Shown here: positions 11,110 to 25,200 of the stretch, piece after piece
Position numbering within the stretch: position 1 is the first letter of the stretch
Layout: each line of letters begins with the position of its first letter
Made by a program: the position numbers and the translations under genes
NCBI RefSeq assembly: GCF_018691265.1
Contig: NW_024881272.1
Coordinates: 20,325,323 to 20,389,322, forward strand
DNA from: Tyto alba
Taxonomy: Eukaryota; Chordata; Aves; Strigiformes; Tytonidae
Length of the DNA stretch: 64,000 bases
Direction of reading: 5' to 3'
The notes under the pieces: generated by a model
The model's input: the letters and a program-made list of their open reading frames with translations, nothing else
What the model was told of the DNA's origin: nothing
Databases searched by the model: none

Positions 11110-14100
11110 GATAGATTAGCCATTGACCTTCCCCGTCTAGATTGTTTTGTTTGAGCTCAGTGAATTATCTTGTGTCAGTTGCTGGAGAGGTAAGACATCA
11201 TTGACATCTAAAACATATATAGCCAAAAGTGTGGATGACCTAAACGGCAGGGTTGCAGAGGCAGCCTGGTTGTGTGCTGGGACTCAGTGTTTGGGGCAGC
11301 CTCAGGAATCTGTGCCCGACAGGTGTAATGTTGTCAAGGTGTGTTTTTGCTACTGCTTCTGCCTTTGCTTCTCATTTGGAAGGCAAATGAATCGGCATTC
11401 GCTCTACTTTCAGAGTACAGACTAGTCAAACATCATCCTTGATGTGCAACCTTTGACTTGAATGTGAGAGACACTCATTAAAGTCAAAGAATGATGTAGT
11501 ACAATATGTGGCCTTTCACTCCTAATTGAAAACTGATCTTATGCAGAGAAGGCACAAGTTCTGTTTAACTCACTGACTGATTTAAGGTGTCATTGCATCT
11601 TGAGAGGTACTCAGTACTACTCTGGGTTAGACTATAATAGGGATATTACTTTATTGTCAAGCCATTGCAGTAAGCGTGTAAGACCAACAGCAGTGCCCAA
11701 TGAACTCAGTAGTCATCAAATAGTAATATATCTTGCAAGTAACTCTACCCTAATTATTTACAATAAAAGAAAGATATCAAAGAAATGCATCAGAGAAGGC
11801 ATTATGTAATTAACTAAAGATGTATTTGTATTGCATCCAAGCAATGGGGAATGTGCATTTATCACCCTGAAGCATTTCTTTTCTCTTTTTCAATGTTCTC
11901 TTAAATATTTTCAGTGGTTTAAACTTTTTTTTTTTTTAATTTATTGCTCATTTGACTTAAAACCCCCACAGTACCATTTTTTTTTTTTTTTTAATGATTT
12001 TAGGGAACTCAGCAAAGCTTCCAAGGAAAAGTAGAACTGACTATAAATGTAATGTATAAGTCTATTATGATTTCTGCACACTGAAAAAAAGACTTTATAG
12101 TGCAAAAACATTTGTTTAGTGATCTCAAGGTTAAATTTATATTAATTATATTTTTATTAAATAGTGATGTGCTTTGGTTTCTACTCTGAACATAATATCT
12201 CAGTTTAACTTTAAGGATTAATAAATTGCAAATGGTTGTATATTTTAAATTCTTCAATGATTTTAACATGTAATAATCAAACTATCCACTGTTTATAGTA
12301 ATAGCACATATATGCTCTACTGAAAACATGGTCGACAAGCTGTGTAAAAAGGAATTCTCTGTAAGCACACAGTAAGCAACTTTTTCCTACATAGCCCAGA
12401 ACTTCTTCAGAGCTCATTTTGTGTTTCTTGTGTCTATACTACTCTATGGTGTTTGAGTACCATGTTATTATATTTATTTTAGTTTTTAGTGAAGTTTGGA
12501 GAAAAGAAAAAAGAAAAGAAATTTTCATTTGTTTCAGGTTAAATATTCTTTACAAGGAGAGGGGAACAGAGAATAAGGGAGCATTGTATAAGAAAAGAGA
12601 CCAACTAACAATTACTTTGCTGAAATAATTGTCTGGAGAAAAATCTGATCTAAATCAATGGCTGCACCTGCCAAGGTTAGAACATTATTTATTTAATTAA
12701 ATTTGATTGTGGAAGGCTGCACTTGCAAACATCTGTCTATAATTCGGAACAGAAATCTTACTTCTTATATTCACATTCTGTTTCTTTGGATAAGTGTGAT
12801 TGCTTAGTCATAAAAGTGATTTGTTTAGAAAAGCTTCTTTTTATCCTGTTCATTAAGTTCTATATCACAAAATACAGAATAAATTTAGAGCTTGTAGAAG
12901 TTTATGGAAGATTTTTTTTGATGAAAAATAATTACGAAGTTAAAAGTGTAAAGCCTTAAACCACAATAGAGAGGAAGAGGATTTTCTACTATATGACAAA
13001 TTGATATTGATTTCAGTGGGAAAATGCAGCCCCTGAATATTTTTTGTTGCACCCTCTGTGAACAGATTTTGTAACAATTCTGTATATTCTGAAGACAGAC
13101 ACTCAGTGTCAGGGCCTTGTCATCTCTGGTCAGCAAAGTAGTTTGTCAGGAGAGTTTTCAACTATAAAAGCATCAGTAACTCATCAGAATATTTGTTGAG
13201 CTTTTCTGACAAAAGAGACCAATGTCTGTCTAGAACAATCCGGAGTTTTCCTTTGCTTCCCCTAGGAACATGTAACCTAGTTCCCCTAGGCCAGTTCCCA
13301 AAACCTGTACAAAATGGATAGACTGTTCCTCTGGACTCTGTTTATTTGTAGCACACAGCAGTATGACTGCCTGTTTCTTCCCATGTGTGAAACCCAATGA
13401 GTGACAACCATTAATGAAGCACATACTGGGGCTTGAACAGACATCTCACTGAGCGTGGCAAAAAGAAATTTCTAAAATAAAAATTCACAAATGGTGTCAC
13501 TGATTTGAAATCTAGCTTTATTAGCCATTAAACACCAATAGGCTGTGAACCCATGCAGGGACATGAGGAATAACACCTAGATACCTAGTAGATCATAACC
13601 ATGCATATAAACAAACAATCCAGTTGCTTAAGGGTTATAGAAATTTAAATGCAAATAGCACTTGGTAATGATACCCTGGAGACTGATGCTGTAGTCAATT
13701 TCTGGAGGATGCAGCATGGTAAACTTAGTTTTTGCTACTGGTTTCCTTAGAAACTGGAACAAGATATTGTTCAGGACACAAAATAATATCCTGTTTCACT
13801 GACTGGGGATCTTGAACTAAAAAGTAATTGATTTTGCATGAGACACTGGATTGTCTTGTACTCTTTCTAGGAAATGTTATGGCACAAAATGTATATATGT
13901 TGAAGAGGTTTTAAATCTGCCATTTTTGTTCTAGTAATTTGAATGTGTAAGTACTAAAACTTGAAAAATTAGCTTTTAAACCATTCAAGGGGTCAGTTCA
14001 TTCACAGTGCTTGTGAATTTTAAATACTTTACTCATAATCTAATCACTGCCCAACCATATCCAGTATTATACTTATCAAGAAATAAATCTTCATGTATAC

Positions 14101-16213
14101 CTTGATCATGAAAGGATTCATTTAATATTTTTAGCAAGTGAATGTGTATAAAATATGTCATAGATTAATGAATAATGTTACTTAGAATACATCATAAATG
14201 CAGATTAAGAGCTATGGAGGACTGCAAATAGTTATGCCTACAGGGAGACATTAAGGTCATGTCAAGATTTTGTTCATGAGGAGAAGCTACTGTATTCCCG
14301 AATGAAGCATGTCTTAAGAATATTTGGCAAAGTTGTATTACAAGTGGACACTGTCGCTCTCATTTATGCGTGTATTTGAATAGTCAAGTATATATATGAG
14401 TGCTTAGAACATGTCCAGATTTGAATGCCTAATTCTAATGGACATTGGATTATATTTACATGACCTTAATGTGAAGAGGTGTAATGGTATAATGTAAATT
14501 ATTATTTCAGTTGTTACTTTAAAAGAAAACGAAAATGTTTCCTCAAGGTTGGACAATATAGACAGGGAATAGAAAGAACAAAAGTTAAAGAGAGAAAAAT
14601 AAATAGACTAGTATGATCATTGTTTTTATATCTCACATTTTTTCCAGTTTTGTTCGTGAAAAGACTAATATTTTTGAGGGCTCTAGTTTTTGACTTCTAA
14701 ACGAACCTAGCTCTTTAAAGGTATGAATGCTCATTTTCTGAAAATTGAGTCCATGGTATCCTAGACTGGGCACCCAGAAAATAAGTTGAGGTTGATTTTT
14801 TATTTTTTTTTTTAATTGTCTGGTTTCTCAATCAGATTTCATGGAATACTAGTTTCTCTTTTTCCCACTTCAAGTTTTAAAAAATGTTTTAATAATATCC
14901 TATGCATTCATTCTATCATTTTACAAATCCTATCAGAGATATTGCTGGTAAGTATACATCGCTTCCTAGTCAAATTTCTAAAGAGTTATTTGTTAAAAGA
15001 ATGTTGTTGATTTTTTTATTTTCTCAAAATATGCAATACATTTTTGTTTTGTCTGTTTTCGATAAAGCAGATACAAGATAGTTATTGTTGGCAAAATGAA
15101 ATTCCATGCCTCATATAAACCTTTTCATCACTGTGTTTTTGTGGAAATCATTATTTTATGGATGTTAAACACAGATGAAAGATTATTCATGATTCATTCT
15201 GCAAAATAGGATTTTATAAAGAGCACTTCTCTAAATTTTATTTTAATATATTACAGTTTATCTTTTGTTTATGTGAACACACTTTCACATCAGCTTGGAA
15301 CAGTGTATCTTTCCTCTCTCCTTCCAAGCATACGTTGCTTGTATCAAAGAATAATCCTTTTTTTATATTAAATGTTCTCTACACCTAGAAGTTCATTGTG
15401 CAACAGTTTTTTTACAAGGGCATTGCGGAAGAATCAATAAGCTACAAAAACAGTATACATTCAGATTCTGTTCGGGTATTAATGTTACAGCAAAGAAAAG
15501 TTGGAGCATTCATGAATTTAAATATTTTTCGTATAAACTATGTAAATATAATGATTAACAATCAGCTACATTCAGTATTCGGGACATGCAATGTAACATT
15601 TTCCTAATTATACTTACCAATGTGGGACGATATGACTGCAGAGGAAGATTAAACTATTTGTATTTATTCAGTGTTGCTTTATAGCATTGACCAGGAAACT
15701 CACTTTTCCAGTACTGAATGCAAGAATCTAGAATAACCTGAAGAATTTGATCAGGGTGGCAGCAGCCTGTGCTAGGCTTGGGTAGAGATGTCAAGCTAAC
15801 TCATTCTGTATCAGCAGGCATTTTAGCTACCTCTGTCATCTGTAATCTCACTGTTGATAAGGTGATTTAAAACGCAGGCAAAATTCCTGCTTAGTATTTC
15901 GGCTTTATCTATAGCTCTTCAAATAAACCAAACAAAAAACCCCCACCTGGCAAGCAAGCTTCTGTTTTCAGTTATTCATGTTTTATTAAAATAAACAAGT
16001 AGTTCGCAAGCAGTGGAACTAATGAAACCTGGTGTGCTGTAGCTGTGTGTCTAGTGATGGGATTGTGTGAAGACTAATAAGTCGCAACTGAAACTGAAGA
16101 TTTCCCTGAAATCAGGACATGTGTAATGTCCCTTCTGTCCCATGGAATCTCTGGTGTCTATGGAAAGATGAGCTCATATTGCAGTGTTTCCCAGAGCAGA
16201 TGCCATAATTGTG
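11110..16213. other. AT-rich unique sequence with one higher-complexity patch
   Basis: No gene recognised. The stretch at about 11110-11600 is visibly more complex and less AT-rich than its surroundings, contains CpGs, and has a 92-codon open frame (11147-11425, plus) with a cysteine-rich end and no known domain. I list it in Part 2 as a possible conserved non-coding element. T runs occur at 11925-11938 and 11977-11992. A direct repeat TTCCCCTAGG occurs at 13257-13266 and 13281-13290. Confidence 0.55.
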
Positions 16214-16265
16214 GTTTTTTTTTTTTTGTTTGTTTTTGTTTTTTGTTTTTTTTTTTTTTTTTTTA
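16214..16265 (+). repeat. Long T-rich low-complexity tract
   Basis: T runs are interrupted by single G (GTTT, GTTTTT), followed by about 20 T. On the minus strand this reads as a decayed poly-A tail, but no retroposon body is recognisable. Confidence 0.95.
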
Positions 16266-16661
16266 ACAGCAGCCTATTCACACAACATTTAAAGAAGTTT
16301 AGTATCTATATAGCTAAATCAGATTTTGTGGAAATATGAAAAAACCCTGACAAGTTACTGTGGACAGGAAAATGATGTAAACACAGGAGCACTCCTTCAC
16401 CCTGCTTGCTCATGAAACAAGGCTAAAAATTTTCCCAGTATGCCTATAGTAATGACCTAAGGAAAGGCTGTCTCACTTTAATAGGTGTTTGTAGGGCCCC
16501 CTCTGAGCAATGCCAGAGTTGGGATTGTCCCTCTATGGTTTTATTTTAATGGCCACTGAGGAACTGGAGTTGAATGAGAGATTTATGATGTCTAACGGGG
16601 CTGTAATTGCTGCCAGCTCACTCTGAGAGTTGCTCCACCTTGTCATCCCTGTCATTTTGTA

Positions 16662-16675
16662 CTTTGATGTCAAAG
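16662..16675. promoter_or_regulatory. Inverted pair of TCF/LEF-like half sites
   Basis: CTTTGA and TCAAAG face each other across a 2-bp spacer (TG). CTTTGA/TCAAAG is the core recognised by TCF/LEF HMG-box factors. The symmetry is seen directly; regulatory use is inference. Confidence 0.25.
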
Positions 16676-19000
16676 GTATCAATCTAGCACTGTTTGTGTC
16701 CCATGTTGTAAAGCTTTGAGAAATTTGGTACTTATGACTCATTATGGTCTTGAGAAGCTTGGTGAAACTGTTTTGTTAGTTTCTGTAACAGGCTTATATG
16801 TTTCAGTTTTTCAGAAATAATTGTTGGAATTTGGATGTTACAATGTAAAAGCTTACCTTCATAGATGTGTGGTTTCTGTTTATGGTGTAAAAAAAGGCAA
16901 TAGATTTTTGTAATGTATTAATTTGTTAATTTGTAGTATATATGCACAGATTAACAAGGCTGCTTTAGTTCATATACCCTGATAAACTGTTATTGTAGTC
17001 AGACTGTGTTTAAAATACTTTGTAAATTAATGCTTGACGATGTTGACACTTTGGTGATTCTGTGATGTTTACATCACAGGCAAACATGACTTTAATCAAC
17101 TGAATACAATGTTTTGAGAATATTACATTGAACAGGTGGTTTTAAAAGCTAAAGAGGGAGTCCTGGTGTCCCGATACTGGCTATTTTTTGTGTCCTGGGC
17201 ACACTGGGGAGTTGTGAGTGTGGGGCAATGGTTTCAGTAGGACTTGGTGAGAATGCTTGTTTGACTTGATAGTTGTTTATTCTAGTCCCTGATATTTATT
17301 ATATGCAGATACAATATTTTCTCTAAAAACTGAAACAACTTGTATATTACTTTTAGAAGGGCAGTTAATAACAATGTGCTTTACTCTACTTGGCTTTCCT
17401 CAGCAGTCAGGCATAGATTCAGATGGGAGAAAAAAATGTTGTGGAGACACAAGATGGAAAAAAAGTGATTGTGTGTGATAAGTATTTGGACCCAGCTATC
17501 TGCTGCAGTTACACTTTTGCTGTTTAAGAAGGAGTGGTTGTTTGGTACTTGGATTGTTTTTTTTTTTTAAAGTCCGTTACTTCCATTAAGAAAGCTGCCA
17601 ATGCTGTGTTCTGCCTTATTTGTTTGGAGTTTGATTTTATTCTAAAAGCAGCCTCAGTGTTTTTGGCACCACAAATTCACCAACTGGGTTCTTAAAGACA
17701 CTAATACAGAGACAAAGAAGAAAGAGAAACAAATCTAGAATAAGAACAATACTTGGAAATTATATAAAAACAATATAACAAGACCATCAAAGTGCTTAAA
17801 AGCCTACACAACTGTAAAAGGCAAAGTATTATGTTTGTGTAGTCTGGCATATTGTTCTCTAGGGCAAGGACTGAACTTGCAATCATTGTATGCCGAACAG
17901 ATTTCTGCATATTTGAACATTAACGTTTTCTTGTGATTCCCAGTCTTCTTGTTCTTTGGCTTCTTTTCTTCCATTTAGGTGGTAAGTTGTTTATCAACTT
18001 TATCACTACCAACTTTCTAAATTTAAAACAGGGCGTTTTTTAAAAACTGTCTATGTTAAGATTTGCATGCAATTCTTAAATACTAAATGGAGGTGTTATT
18101 TAGCTGGTACTACCCTGTATTTTGTTCCTATAATGTGTCCTCATCAGAGGGTTACAATAACTAAAAAAATGCTTCTACATCACTGTGGTTAGATCAGTTC
18201 CTGTTCAATGTTCATGTACTGGTATCAACTAGTGGCTGTGGACACCTTTCTTCTTGTAGCTGCATCCTGTACTCTTATAATTGAGAAAATCAAGTTCCAT
18301 CAAATTTCTTTTTGCTTGTAATTTGTAGATAGATAAATACTTAAACCTAAAGAATAGTCCAAAAACTTGATGAAGTATCTAAATGGGTACAAATTTTATG
18401 ACTCTCTACGTGAAAATTGTGACCGATGTCAGTACTTGAAAAGAATAATGCACTCACAGTTTCAGATGATACAAAACATAGGTTGCTTGTAACAACACAT
18501 CTTGTATTCTTGTTTCTCCATTCCCCACACTAGCAAGTGTTGTAGACCTCAGCAGGTGTTGACTTGGAAATTCTTAATGATATGATTAGTTTCTAGTCAG
18601 CTGCTCTGTATTGTATGATGGAAAAGGGTTGGGGGGAGCTATATGTGGGACTATATGACATTGAAAACAGAGGAAGTTAGGAATATCTGCTGAAAGAAGA
18701 ATCCTGGTAATGAGAAAAGTATTAAATTATGAGTAGTACAGGATAATGTAATTCTATGTGATGGTGGAATGTATTGTTTTGGTTCACAAGTTTCTATTCA
18801 TGATAAAGTGGGAAAGGAAATCCTTAAAAGGCTTCTGTCTGTCTTTCCAAGAGAAGTTAGTTTTAGACATGAGTTATGTGTCATCTGGTTTTGGTGAATA
18901 ATCTAACAGTGTTTTTAAAAGTGATTCTCAGTAGAGCCTGCATTTCCATATAACAACATATATAAAAAATATTATATGTAGTGAAATAATGCTTTTTGCC

Positions 19001-19051
19001 TTTTTTTAAAAAAAAAAAAAACAAACAAACAAAAAAAAACCCCAAACAAAC
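19001..19051 (+). repeat. T/A run with CAAA repeat
   Basis: Seven T, then about 17 A, then (CAAA)n-like sequence and another A run ending in ccccaaacaaac. Low complexity. Confidence 0.93.
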
Positions 19052-19690
19052 TATGGAATAAAGATCAAGTTACCTTTGGCCATGAACAGAAGTTTTCTTT
19101 TGGTTGTATTTGTTAATTAAAACCTTATTGTAGGGCATGTAATAGAGAGTTATCTATCAAAGCCTGAACTGTAGCTTTAAAGACATTTCCTGTCCATTGA
19201 TATTGACTAGTTGCAAGTTGGACTGGAGAGAATAGAGAAAAGGGGATTTCTCTTTTTTTTTGTTGTTGTTTTTTAATATACTACTTTATTTCCAATCATA
19301 TTATGCAAGGAAAAAACCCCGCCATCCTGCCTTGTGACTTGTTCTCACAGCTGCTTCTGTAGCTCATCAGACACTGTTCAGCATTTCATCACTCAAAACT
19401 GGACAAAGATGTCACAAGTGGAATTAATCTCTTCTGGCCTAAATGAGTTTTAACTCCATGTCTATGCCAAGTCACAGTGAGAGAAGACTGTCTAGGTCCA
19501 GAGCATCAATTCTTTACTTTCAGGAATATCGTCATGTGAAATTCTGGCAGTCTGTTAAACAAAAGCCTGATTTTATGTCTTTATCTGAAGTTTCAAAGCA
19601 GAAGAACTGCTAGAGACTGAACCATACCATCAAAGGCATTTCTTTTCTCTGTCTTTCCAATCTGGTGAGCTACCTTTTTATTTTTTCCTC

Positions 19691-19712
19691 TTTTTTTTTT
19701 TTTTTTTTTTTT
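19691..19712 (+). repeat. Poly-T tract
   Basis: 22 uninterrupted T inside a T/C-rich stretch. Confidence 0.95.
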
Positions 19713-21838
19713 CCATGAGACTGGGATCCTGTGCAGATGAATTACGGGACGTTTGCCTGAATGAAAAATCACTGCAAGAAAAAAGCTTGTAGCTGAGCTT
19801 TTACCCCAGAAATACTTACAGATACCTGTCAAAATGTGGATTTGTGGGGCAGTGAAGAAGAGGAGAGCGAACAGCTCCCACTGCACTACTGCAATTCACT
19901 TTATTTCTCAACAGCTCTCTTGCAGCTGTGTGGTATCTACCTGGCTAAGGGATGGCCCTACTGTCAACTCGAATTTAATGGTCCATTGAAATATTTCATA
20001 GTAATTACTTCTTTGAAAAGGTTATATCCTCACATATGTGTTTGGAGAGTGCATTTAAAAACATTGTACACATTAGTCTTGAAAACAGTCTTACTCTGAG
20101 GAATATGAATCCCAGATTTTCTACTAAGGGAGAATATTGCAATAACTGGTCCACTGAGCTATTGGTAAACTACGCTAAGGCATCCGCATGAGTACTAAGT
20201 GTTTGACTGAGGCTGCAGAAAAGCATCTGCTTTCTTTGCTATGGCCTGGAATATTTTTCTGTTTAAGCCTGCATGGCTCTTTTCCTGGAGAAGAGGAGAG
20301 AGAATGTTGAGGGAGTTTGTAAACATGTGGCATCTTTAATTCTGAATTTCCTATTTGCTTTAGATATTTTAACACCTTCTTTAATATTTTAATGTAGGTT
20401 TTTTTCCCCTGAAGTTATATACTTTTTTCAGTATGGCTCTTATTAACTGCTTTCATAGGTCTCTTTTGCACAAATAAAAAGTGAAATACCTTCAAATGTA
20501 TCTCTGACTTACTCCATCTAACATGTAGTGATGGCATTTTGATTTTCTTTTTGGCCTCAGGGTTATGCAGTTCTTCTCAACACTCAGTTTTTCCCAGTCA
20601 TTAGTATGTAATGTTATACTTTACAGCTCCACCGTCCACCAGGCCTCTGCTATATAATCTGCATCTACCTCTGCTGAAGTTTCATGCTTAGTTTGCTTCA
20701 CAGCTGATTCATGCATTTGTTGCAGTATATCTTGAGTCCTTCCTAATTTTTCAAAGTCATTCACCTATGCATCTCTGCTGGGCAGGCTGTCTGAAGATGC
20801 AAATACACCCTTGTTACCCTGGAAGTCTACCTTGGCCATCTGGTAGCCACTGACTTTAAAAGATTATTCTTCCCAATTTCACACATTTTCTGGGTTCCAG
20901 TCCTTGCTTTTAGGGCTGCATCCTGTCCCCTCCATCCTTGTTTCTCTGTAACATCTGCTGATCCTATTTCCTGCAAAAAATATCAATCATTCCCATTTGA
21001 CAAATGCTTACTCTTACTCTTTTTCAGAAACAGTGAAGTTTTACCCATTTTCCAGTCAGATAAGTTGTCCTTACCTATAGCAGTTATTGAGTCTTATATC
21101 CCTTGGTTTTCCTCATTCAAGACCCCTGTTGGAACAAACCATTATACAGCAAATTAAATTATCCTCCACAGTCCATTTAGACATAGTTAATGTGCATCAC
21201 TTGAGTTTTCTCAGACAGCAGGGGATTCTCAGGCCACAAAGTAAAATCCTCCACATACTCTCAAACAAATCAAGGTAATTTAAAACCTCAGACTTACAAA
21301 ACCTGAATTTCTTGCTTCACTTGCAGGAGAAAAGCTCATGTGAAGTCAGGCTAAGTAGCACCTTACTAGCAAGAAGACCACTACAAACCTAACCCTAAAA
21401 GAGGTGAAGGCTGTTCTACAGGGAACAAGCCAAGTCCCCTATCTCAACCCCGCCACATCACTTGCCTCAAATAGATGGTGGTATTCTTCATACTTATCTG
21501 GAAGTTCCATATGATTTGACCATTTTTGGATGTCCTCTTCTTTTTCTCAAAACAGTCTCCAGATTCTAAGATATTTTTGAAAATTAGATTTTTGTTTACT
21601 CATTTTTAATGATTAGGTAGGGGAAAACACTTGGTTTTTACAATTGCAGTTGCTATGTATGTGTATCTATTTTTAATGCGGCTGATTTACTTCTGTGTAG
21701 CACCCAAGATTAAATTCCATGTGGAACTGTAGATTTTCAGTCAGGTACAATGCTTTTTTTTATTTAGAATTGATACTGAAAAGAATTGTCATTTTCTTTG
21801 TGCCTTTTAGTTCTGTGCAGCTAAAATATACATAGGTG

Positions 21839-21857
21839 CAGCCTTCTAAGAAGGCTG
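21839..21857. repeat. Perfect 19-bp inverted repeat
   Basis: CAGCCTTCT and AGAAGGCTG are exact reverse complements around one central A. It is too tight for a full RNA hairpin without opening the centre. No known role. Confidence 0.7.
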
Positions 21858-22246
21858 ACATAAAAGGGTGAAGTCTCAATAAGGTGAACAGGGAATTGCA
21901 TGACTAACTCCTGTTATTAATAATGGGAGTTGTGTTCCTTTTCCCTATGTACTCTGTTGAAAATTGTATCCCTAAAGAAGTTGACAACAAATACAGTTTC
22001 CCTGTTTAAGTTGCAAAGCACACTAACATCAAGGTCACTTGCTCCATTTGACGGAAGAAAAAAAATACTATATAAAATATGGATAGAGTGTCAATCAAAA
22101 CTGGTTTTACAGTATACACTATGGTAATGTTGAGTCATATTGCTTTTTCATTTTTAAACACAACTAGATATGGTAGTTTGGCAGCACTGTTTTTACAAAG
22201 ACAGTGCCTTCAAACTTCCATAGCAAGACTGGAAATCCTGCCAGGT

Positions 22247-25200
22247 AAAAAAAAAAAAATGTTATTGAAAACCTTTCTTCCCTTATAGGCCCATTTTGAC
22301 AGGAAATCTTTGAGAGGCAGCAGCAATGAAGTGCCCAGAGATTTTATCTGTCTTCTTTTGCTTCAGGAAATGCTGAGCATAGGCTCCCCTATTAGGCAAA
22401 ATACACGAAATACCAAATCCCCTTAACAATCATCTTCAGTCTGCTCTTAGGTTGACAGTTTTCTGTGTCCTAGTCTGTCAAACAGGGCCTGTTACTGAGA
22501 CTCATATTACTGGGACCAATGTGAAAGTGTTTGACAGTACAGTACTTTGAGGGGAAAAAACATATTGTCAGTGCTTACAAGTTATCTCGTCCAATCAATT
22601 TTGCAGGGACTAAATCAGAATAAAATATATCTTACAGGAAATATATTGCTTCACAGTGTTTTTTCTTCTGCTCCATAGTGTTGACATAAAGATTCAGTTT
22701 GAAGGCATTTTCTATTATTCTGTGTGATTTGGTAAAATTTGGCAAATATTAGCTGCTACATTATAGTATCCAATAGTGCTTTTTATTTGTTTCTGACAGA
22801 TGCCAAATTTAAAATTTAAATAATGCTTCAAGAATGAAAATGACAGCTTGCAGTAATTCTGCAGGTGTCCAAGCAGATGTACTTCCAAAAATAATTAGAC
22901 AAAATATGTAGAGATTGCAGGAAATATGAAAAAATTAACCTCACATTTTCACGAGTAGACTCTGTATATGTTTGGGCATTTTAGCTACTTTAAAACTGTC
23001 AGTTATTAAGAAACGTTCATATACTTCCAGAACAATGAATGCACATGAAATGTAAACCATCTTAAGCCAAAAAAACCAATCTTGCCATTGAACACAGAGT
23101 AGGAGAAAAAAAAAATATTTGAAGTGTCTTAAACTAGCAGTCTTAAGGAATTTTCTTGAGGAATTTTATCAACTAGGCAATTACCAAAGAAGGATATGAA
23201 AGAAACAGTCTAAAACATGGATTCTTCCCTCAAACTATATTTAGCACAGTGATCCCACTGACTTTGCTGGGTATAGTCACAATTTATGCTAGAGGTAATG
23301 AAAACAGAAAAGGAAATAAAGTATGTGTATTTATTTCCAGTCAGCTGTATGCATTTCACCAAATGCAGAGGTAAAGATGAGAGTGAAAGCTGATTTTTGA
23401 AGTTTTTCTCGCTTGAAATGGGGGTTGTGTATGTCTTCACTGCCCCCCAAGAAAATGCATTCCAGGAGTAACCTTAGATAGTAAACATTCTGCCCCTCTT
23501 TTTATCTAATGCTTCACTTCAGAGTCAACACAGCAAAAGCTGAATGTCACAGGTGCTGGAATACTGGCAAGTGATGTACTAAAGACAGAAAACAAAAATG
23601 TTAAAAAGTAGTGCAAAATAAGACAGCTCTCTTCCTAAATTATCTTTTCTGGTCTCAGTGGTTAAATAGTTATTGAATGAAACAAACAAGCAATCCTAAG
23701 TATAAGGATTGGAAATTAGGACTTGCTCATCACTTGAATATAACCTTTTGTCCTAACCTTTTTGAATTTCAAATCTTGTTCTTTCCATTCTGTGTTTATG
23801 GCCCAAATAAACTCAGTTTCTTTTCCCAGTACAGTGATGCAACTTTAACAAAAGGTGTTGCTGATGTCTCGTTATCAAGCAGCCTATGGCATAATGTGTG
23901 TCACTTGGGAAATAGAAGGCGTGATCCCAAATATGCTAAAGCAGAACAAGGAGTTTAACCTAGATTTCCAGTTTGCTGGACTAGATCTCTAATCACCAAG
24001 ATATCATATCAAGTAGTAGGCAGACCCTTTTCCTACAGTAGTTATCTAAAAAGAAAGTTGTACTCCTGCCCTTTCTCTCCTTATGGAATGTATAAAGGAT
24101 TTTAACAACTAATTAGGGAACGAAGGAATAAGTAAAAAAAAACCAACCCATACCATGGCTCCCTCTTACCCCCTCTTCCCCACTCTTCCCCCTCTCACCA
24201 TCAGTCATTTAAAAGCAAAACCATTATGGAGAGAGCTCTGTTATATATGAATTAAACAAAGATGTGTCCATGAAGTAAGGTATAGGGGATAAGATTTGTT
24301 CTTCAGCTTTTTCCCTTAGGAGCGAATCCCACTCAGCTGAAGTAAATGAGAAGTTTGCTATTGTCCGTGGAGGTCACTGGAGCACACGTGTAGTACAGTG
24401 ACAGGGTGGGAGGAAGAAAGATGTAGTGATCACAAGCATTTTTGGAGGGTACTGCTGTCCGTTCAAGTGAGAGAAGGAAGGGAGAGCACTTTTTATTTGC
24501 CTTTATCTTTTCTTTCCATCCATAGTTAGATTAGTAGTAGTAAAGACTTGTTAGTATTTTTGGCTATTCTCCTGCCCATTTTTTACAGCAGTTCCCTCAG
24601 ATATATTTTTTTCAAGTCTCTCTTATCTTAGGCTATGGGGCATCTGACATACTGCTTGGTTAAAGATTCTAAAGTTTAATCAGCACAAGCTTCAACACTG
24701 TGTTTTGGTGTTGAGTATGAGGGGTGGAGAGTGGGTGTTGGCATTTTACTTAAATAAGTCTCAAAACCAGAAGAAAATTATTTTTCTACATTTGGTATTA
24801 ATTGTGTGTGAATTCCTTTTTAATCTTCCAGGCATCTTTTTAATATTCTTTCACAAATGTACCTCTGATTTGTTTGACTTAAACCTGCTAACAAAACTGT
24901 GTGTAAAACTGTCACTATGGCAGTATTTATATCCTTACTTCTTCCTACTTCTCAGTTGAGCAAACTGCCATCCAGATTGTTCTGTGGAGGAAGTCTCGTG
25001 TTTCTTCATTTTTTAAATATACAAAATTCAATGGTATAGAAAACTTTAAATGCAAAACTTCACATTCTCTTCCATCACAGTATATTTGTTTGTGTAAGAG
25101 TCTTGGCTTGAGTATTTTAGTTTTTACTTTCTGCTCTCTTTATCCCTTTTATTCCTTTTTCTCCAGTCTATTAGTTTTCAAGGAAACCCTTTAATGTGAT

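Larger units (their letters stand above)
16266..22246. other. AT-rich unique sequence with a candidate conserved patch
   Basis: No gene recognised. About 16490-16740 has mixed composition and an inverted pair of TCF/LEF-like sites (16662-16675). Simple repeats are at 19001-19051, 19252-19275 and 19691-19712. A perfect inverted repeat lies at 21839-21857. Open frames of 80-100 codons at 19593-19886 (minus) and 19836-20099 (plus) look incidental; the first runs through the poly-T tract and so encodes a lysine run. Confidence 0.55.

Noticed and set aside
19593..19886. 97-codon minus-strand frame with a lysine run
   Set aside because: The lysines are the translation of the poly-T tract at 19691-19712. 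No domain.
24159..24200. Pyrimidine-rich stretch as a triplex (H-DNA) or splice-acceptor tract
   Set aside because: The mirror symmetry is poor and no AG plus exon follows.
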